From positions 682,001-746,000 of the forward strand of contig JALLLT010000014.1 of NCBI GenBank assembly GCA_025266875.1: 64,000 nt of DNA, in the 5' to 3' direction. The stretch's first letter is position 1, and each line of letters starts with the position of its first letter. Source of the DNA: Fennellomyces sp. T-0311 (lineage: Eukaryota > Mucoromycota > Mucoromycetes > Mucorales > Lichtheimiaceae). Positions 57,330 through 64,000 of the stretch are shown piece by piece. The notes under the pieces were generated by a model that was not told where the DNA came from, did no database searches, and was given only the letters and a program-made list of their open reading frames with translations. The translations under genes and the position numbers were made by a program.

Positions 57330-59050
57330 GAACGTCGTGGAATCTAAACATGGCAACGAGAACACGCGATTTACATTGTCGTCCAAGGTGCAATCCCAAA
57401 GCACTGCTGAGGACAACAAATTAATTGTAATGAGATCAGCATACAACCAAAACAGTACCGAATGTATATTATGATCCAAGTGCACATATCACTCGTTGCA
57501 ATATACTCGGCTATATCGGCTTGAATCCATTTGCTCGCTGCGCCAACGTCAGTCGGTCGTGGCGCGACCTACTTCTGCAACATCCTTAGCCGTGGCGAGT
57601 TATAACTATTCATCTACTACTTTTCTTTGCGAAATACCGGAAGTACTTTGTCAGCATTTGCCGTTGGTATCCCAATATACCGTGGAGATCCACATACATT
57701 GAAGCGCAAAATCCTGTATCAAATTTCTAGAGTCTTTGAAGCGTGTAAATTTTCAAGGACATGATTTTGTGTGTTCAAGTGGCTTCTCAACAAGTACGCA
57801 CCCATGCTGTATTTTATAGTTTATGACTGACATGGTATCTATGTAGATGAATTGGGTTTTAATAGTTCGTTGTATAAGGCACTCCTATATAGAGCATCAG
57901 AATTGACCGAACTTCAATACTTTGCATATCACACTATGATATCTCGTACACGTATCCTTTTGATCTGCCGTAACCTGGCCACAATCAAATTAAATTTTGC
58001 GAAATAGTCAAAGCGGACGACAGTTTCTTGTCAAGCACAACATTACCACTGACGAGCGTTTCTATCGTTATGGAATATCCAACAGCCGATACGTCTTGCA
58101 TGATTCCGGGGATTCAATCCTTACCAAACCTGGTACCGCTTAATCCCTTCTGAACTATCTTGGATTCGCTAATGGAAGCAGTTATGCAGTACTAACCGAA
58201 ACTGAAAGTTCTCCGTATGAGCAACCATAACTCGGAGGGAATTTCACATTACCCCGAAACATCATCAGTGAAAGTGGAGTCGGGTGATCTGGAAGCATTA
58301 ATACTTGAAACCATGTCTTCTGTATTTGTGATGCGTCGTTGTTTGAGAAAAGCAGCAAAACACTCAATTATTTACGTCTTGTTCCCAGTAGATTACTCAC
58401 TGGTGACATGAGCTGGTAATACCTTTCAGCGCCTCCCATGGACAGCTTGGCTTACTTTCGCTTTCGTTAATGTGATTTTCCTCAATAACGTTTTGAACCT
58501 ATCCTCCAGACGTTCTGCGCTACTTCCCTGGCTTAAAAGAACTTCAATTAAACGGGTGGTACACTCACATTGTAGAAGGGGAGAGGGTGCAATTTATCAG
58601 TGTTACCTTGCATTTTCGATTTCAATCCGGGAATAACAATACTTCACAAGCTTGCTCCGGACTTTATTTGCTCGCTTTCGTTCCTAGAGCTACTAAAATA
58701 TTACATCATCCATCAGAATATGCTACGACATCTTTGTATCTTTACTATATTGGTTTGTCCAACGTGGCTTTTCTACAAGCTGCGAGCATTCACCACCTTG
58801 AAAGTCTAAAATCGAATTGATACCGTACTAGAAGCATAGTACTAGACCTCCGGAAGAGAACCCCTCGACTCAAGTGATTACACCGGCTAATGTTTTGGAA
58901 TTTACACGTTTGGTTTCAAGCTTATCGCTGATGACGATCGAAATATTGCTCAGTCCGGCGGTCTGCAGAAGCTAAGAACGCTTCATTCCAAAGGCGAACA
59001 AATATTGGCAGATAGTACTATTGTGGAGATTTGTATTGCGTCTTACAATA
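57330..59050 (+). pseudogene. F-box/LRR pseudogene 1
   Basis: Decayed copy of the F-box/LRR gene next to it. The F-box relic is ILGYIGLNPFARCANVSRSW with RDLLLQHP, a TAG, then PWRVITIH (57505-57610). Later fragments in mixed frames read TELQYFAYHT, ICRNLATIKLNFAK with a stop, SFLELLKYYIIHQNMLRHLC and AFLQAASIHHLESLKS. The last corresponds to FLEAAKIQSLEEF in the intact gene. Many stops and frame changes. Confidence 0.75.
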
Positions 59051-59289
59051 ACTAGTGATCGTGATGTAGAGTTAACGAGTATTAAAACCAGTTAAGGATA
59101 TTGAATTGCAGTGGGTGCTTCCGAGGCAGGTTTTGCTGCTACTTACCATATATTCGTGCTGAACGTTACGGGCAGAGGTTTTATTTATCAGGAGCAATAA
59201 GCGTATGCCATGTGACTGAATGAATTTTAATAAGATCACCTACATTCTTGATCTAAGCTTTTATGCGCTTTTGGACTCTTTTCGGAAGC

Positions 59290-60975
59290 AGCAAGTCATA
59301 AATGATTCATTCCTCGAATGTCAGCAAGGCCATAATCGAAAGCGATCCGCATGGATATATACGTTGCGGTCAGCGACTTTTTCACTCGACAATGCCAATC
59401 ACGTACGCGCAAAAGACACGCAGCAGCATAGCAAACTCGTCGACTTTAGGTTCACAGACCGATGGCATAATGTGTAATATCGTTAGCCATATCGATATGG
59501 AGTCAGTTCTCACCTGCATCAACGTCAGTTCGGAATGGCAGACCAGAGTTCTCGAGGGTCCTGTGCCGTGGCGCAACACAACCATCTTTGGTGATGGCGA
59601 GTTGTCACATTATACAAAATGTCGAACCAAGAAAGTCATCCAAATCCTTCTTGCCATAGCACACCACATCAAGGAAATGCGAGTCGTTTGCTCCCATTAA
59701 TTTTGATCATCAGCAAGGCTTTCAACGAGTGGCTCGAATATGGTTTCTTATCACTGAAATCTATGCACATTATCGACAATGGACTAGAGTTAGGTAAGAA
59801 AGTGCAACAGTTTTTGCAAAGGTGCAAATTGTTCCAAATTCATGCAGTGGATCTATATGCTCGCAGTCTAGTGTTTCCTACTGCTTTACAGACTTGACGG
59901 AGCTGAAAATCTCTACACGGACGAGCATCGATCTTTCCCTTGGAAACATACTCTCTACCTGCCGCAACCTTGTGTCGATCCATCTCAATGTTCACCAACT
60001 TATAGATGTCTTCGATATCTCCTTATCACACACAATCATACTGACCACAATCTTTTAACGCATACTGTTTCAGTTAACATCATTTTTCTTTGGAGCATTG
60101 GACGGTCATCCAGCACTCACCAAAGGTGGAATTCCTGTATGTGTATCTGGTAGCCGATGTCTCCATATTATTGGCGACTCTCACGGATCATTATGCAAAT
60201 TAAAGATTGCTTCACACACCTCGTTACGGATCTACTCGACTTTCTGATTATGAAGAAAAGCCATTGACAGGAACCTTTGATGGTGTTGAATCACTGGTCC
60301 TTGGCTGTGTTTCCCTAACCCCGTCTTTACGTACATTTGTAGAAAAGAGCAGGAGTTCACTCAAGTACTTTTCATACTTCCGGTTGCAACCACTGCCGAT
60401 GCTAACGACTGGCAATTCCTCTCCTCGTTTGTCATGTCAAATGTGATGCAGCTCTACATATTCTTGGCATGGTGATTTCCGACAAGGTTTCAAAATCTCT
60501 TTTCTGTGATCCTAAAGTGCTATCTTCGCATTCAAAGCCTCTAACTGGAGGAGCGGCATAGATATGCTTTTGAGGTGGACCAAACAATATCCTTTCCGGT
60601 GATATTTGGTGTCTTTGACACACCATTTGAAACATCTCACGGGTTCACCTTCGTATGCCTTCTTTCGCAAACGCGCTTCATCCCCTGCAGAAGCATCACA
60701 CTCTTTTGCAGCATTTGGATATACGTCGTTGCGTTGGGATGACCGCGCATTGGTTGTTCCAGGCTGCGCGGATCAAAAGTTTGGAACAACTGGCAGTATC
60801 GATGGAAGATGAAAATCGTTTCGTTGGATGGTGGCCAAAATTGTCATTGACGAACCTGTATAATATGGAATCGACAATTCTTTCACAGCTATCCATATTC
60901 GATGTAGTAGTGCCTATTGAAATCGTAGAGATATTGACAAGAAGCGTCGAAGAACTCAAGTTTCGCTTTACGTAA
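59290..60975 (+). pseudogene. F-box/LRR pseudogene 2
   Basis: Better preserved than pseudogene 1. F-box relic: SHIDMESVLTCINVSSEWQT, then RVLEGPVPWRNTTIF. LRR parts: DLTELKISTRTSIDLSLGNI, FDGVESLVLGCVSLTPSLRT and WLFQAARIKSLEQLAVSMED. The frame is broken between the F-box and first LRR, a stop ends the first segment at 59700, and another ends the second at 60058. Confidence 0.8.
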
Positions 60976-61152
60976 AACATCATTCTGCTCTTTCCTTGTT
61001 GGCAGCACTTCCTTTACACATTTCTTCCAAACAATAAAATCCGTAAATTAAAAACATGATTGTTCCGTATGGCTAGACTATATATGGTGAGCCGGAAAAT
61101 ACGTTTGTATTTGCTCAGCCCGATACTGCGGCAGCTTTGTCAAGCGTCAGTC

Positions 61153-63001
61153 ATGTCGACGAATTGTAATGATCTCTCCATCACAGAGATGTTCAAAACT
61201 AAGCAACACAATACTGATAATCTACACTCAGCAATGTTCAATAATCTGCAATCGCAAGAAAGGATGAAAGTCGTTGAATCACGAGCCGTAGACGATACAA
61301 AGCTGGAAGGAACCCGCAAACATCTGAAACAAGTCGACTTCATGGTCCAGACGCCAAATGAAATTATGCGCAACATCCTCACTTACATCAATACAGAGTC
61401 GGTGCTTTCCTGTATCAACGTTAGTCGAGCATGGCGTTACAAAATTCTGCAATGCCCGTTGCCATGGCGAATCATTACCATTACTGCTTGCGAATCTCCA
61501 TGGACGACACCTGAGAAACTCGGCCAGCGCTTACCTTACATATCTCAGCATATAGAGGAAGTGTCTATCAAATTTGATTCTACCGACTCCGTGCTTGAAT
61601 ATCTCAAGTTGTTCTGTGTACACAGTTTCACAAAACTGTGGTTCCTGAAAATTGACCAAATGATTCAAATGGAATGGCCCGAATCCGGTAAACGCTTCCT
61701 TCAGTTTAGAAATGTGCGCTCACCCTAACTACACCACCACTATCTCACTAGAAGGAGCTATTACCGCGTCAGTCTATAGTCTGCTGCCTTATGTAGCGCC
61801 GACCTTGACCGAGTTACATATCGACATGAACGATCCTACTAGCCTTTCCTTTACGCGTGTCATTTCAATATGCCGTAATCTTACAGCCATCACGATGCTT
61901 CTGTTAAAAAATACGGACACGGATCACGTCGACGTACCGTACCCAACGCGTTTAAATCTTATCCATTACCAACCTTACTCAGCACCATCATTACATTCAT
62001 TGACCAGCTTTGATACGATACTTCGGTCGTCGCCCAATCTCGTATCTCTTCACGTGGGCAAAAGCATTAATTTACCTGTTTTGTTGCCTACTATCATACA
62101 TAGCTGTCCCAAGCTCAAAAAATTCAGTACCAATGTGTATAACGTTTTTGAAAGCGTGGTAGATTACGAGAGTATGCTACCCGGTTCTAACGGACTCGAG
62201 TTTCTTACATTTGAACCAGCTTATGAGATTCAACGTTCGGTGACGCCATACTTACGCAGCCTTATCGAGAACAATCGCACGACACTCAAACATATCCGGC
62301 TTTATATAAAAGCAACAGAAGAGAACATCTCAGACTGGCAATTTCTTTCATCAACCATCATGGATAACCTAGTCCAGCTTTCAATTGATCTGCGGTCATG
62401 CTCGCCTGTCTTTTACAGCAATCTCCCAAATATGCTCCGCTGCTATCCCCAGTTAGAAACACTACGATTGGAAAGCTATTACGACGCGGACTCCCTTTAC
62501 CAACCCACACTACCCAGTCTATCAGTGATGTCCCATATATTCGACACAATACGTGGAATGGAGCACCTTACACACCTTAAATTCAAAAGTATACAGATTT
62601 GCTCACCTTCATTTCAGATACTCCTTCAGCACCACGCCAAGCGAAACGCATTGCGACGACTGGAGATATACGAATGCATACGATTGACAAATGCGTTATT
62701 GCAAGAAGTTCTGAGGATCAAAAGTTTGGAATATCTAGGCATCTCATTGGAGCATACTACAGAAGCAGATGACGAAGAAGGATCAGTGCCCATGACTCCC
62801 CGCTTTTCATTACTTGGTCAATTACCACAGCTATCTACTCTCTTTCTTCACCAGGGGAAGCTTAATACTGTACACGATGATGCCCAAGATATTATGGAAT
62901 GTGCGGCGCTACGAACGTTGCTAATGTACGATGTAGAGTTGGGTGGTGTAGATGAACAGAGACTCCAGGAACGAATTCCACTGTTTAGGCGATACGTATA
63001 G
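61153..63001 (+). CDS. F-box and leucine-rich-repeat protein 2
   Basis: Two exons, 61153-61687 and 61752-63001, joined as WPES-EGAITASVYS, give 594 aa. An in-frame ATG also exists at 61069, but the paralog starts at a point matching 61153. F-box: VQTPNEIMRNILTYINTESV continuing LSCINVSRAWRYKILQCPLP and W. LRR region: TLTELHIDMND, NLTAITMLLL, NLVSLHVGKS, KLKKFSTNVYN, TLKHIRLYIK, NLVQLSIDLRS, QLETLRLES, ALRRLEIYE, SLEYLGISLEHT and QLSTLFLHQG. The EEGSVPMTP loop near residue 520 is acidic and absent from gene 1. Predicted SCF substrate adaptor. It has the same intron position as gene 1, so the cluster arose by tandem duplication. Confidence 0.86.
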
Positions 63002-63156
63002 AAAGCATAAGAGTAACAGCATTGCAGTTTACAATCCTCATTTTAATAAAGTCGGAACAGACCATGATTCCCAATGATTCCAATGGCATACAACGAACCT
63101 GCCAGCCGCGATGTTTTGGAAATTGAGTAATACAATAACAAAAGTACGCGCGTGCC

Positions 63157-64000
63157 ATGTCGTTCAACAATGCATCGTCGCAAGCTCTTGACGATCGGTT
63201 GGAACAACTGAGACGCTGCCCCGCAAATATTTTGACTCAAGTGCCATACGAGATGCTGTGTTCTATTCTCGGTTACATCACTGCTCAACTATGCGAACGT
63301 CTACAGGAATTGACGTGGTGCCGCTTTGCAGTGCCCGGTGTCATGGCGAGTCATCTCTATCGATCCCAAGGATCAAATACGGGCACAACCTGAAAAGATT
63401 TTCCATATTCTCCCAACATCTTGAAAAAATGTATGCTCGTTGCGGAGTTCTGGACGTGCTAGTCAACTTCCTTGAGACATGTCACCCTTCCCGTTTTTCG
63501 AAACGAACGGAATTTGGCTATCGCCGAAGGACGGTTGCGCCCAGTAAATGATTGCTTCAATCAAGTGTAAACTCATGATCTACCGTTATCGTGAGTGAAT
63601 AAGCGTTCTTATCAAGCAATCTACGACTATCTCTGTTGTGTCTCGCTGACCTCAACGAATTCTCATGCATCATACCACCACCCACCTTTTGCTTACGTGT
63701 GCGGTTTCAATATGCCAGAACCTTACATCCATACTATTCAAAGCTCCCAGAAATACGTGGTCTGAATACGATTAATCATCACTTGTAACATCGCAAAATT
63801 GCATAAACATTATTACCATCACCGGCCAACCTTAATACCATTTTTCGATCGTCACCGAATCTTGTATCTCTTTATCTGGATAGAGACGAAAATGAATTCG
63901 CATCGCTACATACTATTGCAAAGCATTGCCGGAAGCTCAAAGGGTTGTACGGGACACACAGTTATCTTTATAAATTTAAAGGCGCTCGCGGATGACAAGA
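63157..64000 (+). pseudogene. F-box/LRR pseudogene 3, runs off the window
   Basis: It begins like a normal copy (SFNNASSQALDDRLEQLRR, then PANILTQVPYEMLCSILGYI). The F-box then breaks: YANVYRN, a TGA, then RGAALQCPVSWRVISID in another frame. A further stop follows PEKIFHILPTS. LRR relics continue to the window end: NTIFRSSPNLVSLYLDRDEN, then TIAKHCRKLKGL, matching HSCPKLKKF in gene 2. Confidence 0.75.

Noticed and set aside
1..64000. tRNA genes, CRISPR arrays, riboswitches
   Set aside because: No convincing T-loop/B-box context or spaced direct-repeat array was found by eye. CRISPR is not expected in a fungal nuclear genome.

Overview
The window is nuclear DNA from a filamentous fungus, most likely Mucoromycota (Mucorales). 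The reasons are dense short introns of about 45-70 nt with GT...AG ends, TATA boxes about 50-60 nt before start codons, and gene families such as the ASIHTT-type P450s, tandem F-box/LRR genes and degraded DNA transposons. The genus cannot be fixed from sequence alone. All gene models were spliced by eye, so internal exon borders are more certain where homology is strong (PDK, ADE4, the Nudix genes).

Layout. 0.8-4.2 kb: two minus-strand genes, a mitochondrial pyruvate dehydrogenase kinase (10 exons, 423 aa) and an RNF115/126-like RING-H2 ubiquitin ligase. 4.8-7.1 kb: tandem paralogous GNAT acetyltransferases that share a TGASTCA (bZIP-type) promoter site. 8.0-9.5 kb: a free-standing protein with two NUMOD4/HNH-like modules, related to homing endonucleases. 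9.8-10.6 kb: a broken maleylacetoacetate isomerase. 12.3-20.8 kb: a housekeeping block with amidophosphoribosyltransferase (ADE4), the large nucleoporin Nup155/Nup170, and two convergent Nudix diphosphoinositol polyphosphate phosphohydrolases whose stop codons are about 43 bp apart.

22.3-31.1 kb: a cytochrome P450 family array of one pseudogene and two apparently intact genes with a shared promoter signature. A fourth member lies at 53.1-55.2 kb. 32-52.7 kb is a transposon graveyard. It contains two diverged CACTA-type (tnp2 family) transposase relics with N-terminal C2HC zinc fingers, accessory basic/AT-hook ORFs, a smaller element bounded by CACCTCAG ends, three copies of a ~335-bp repeat, two MITE candidates (one a textbook TA-flanked pogo/Tigger-like element), and a Mutator-like transposase relic next to an odd R-x-S motif protein.

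55.2-64 kb: a tandem F-box/LRR cluster with two intact genes and three decayed copies, the last running off the window. Housekeeping genes sit in the first third. The rest is a rapidly turning-over accessory region of duplicates, pseudogenes and mobile elements.
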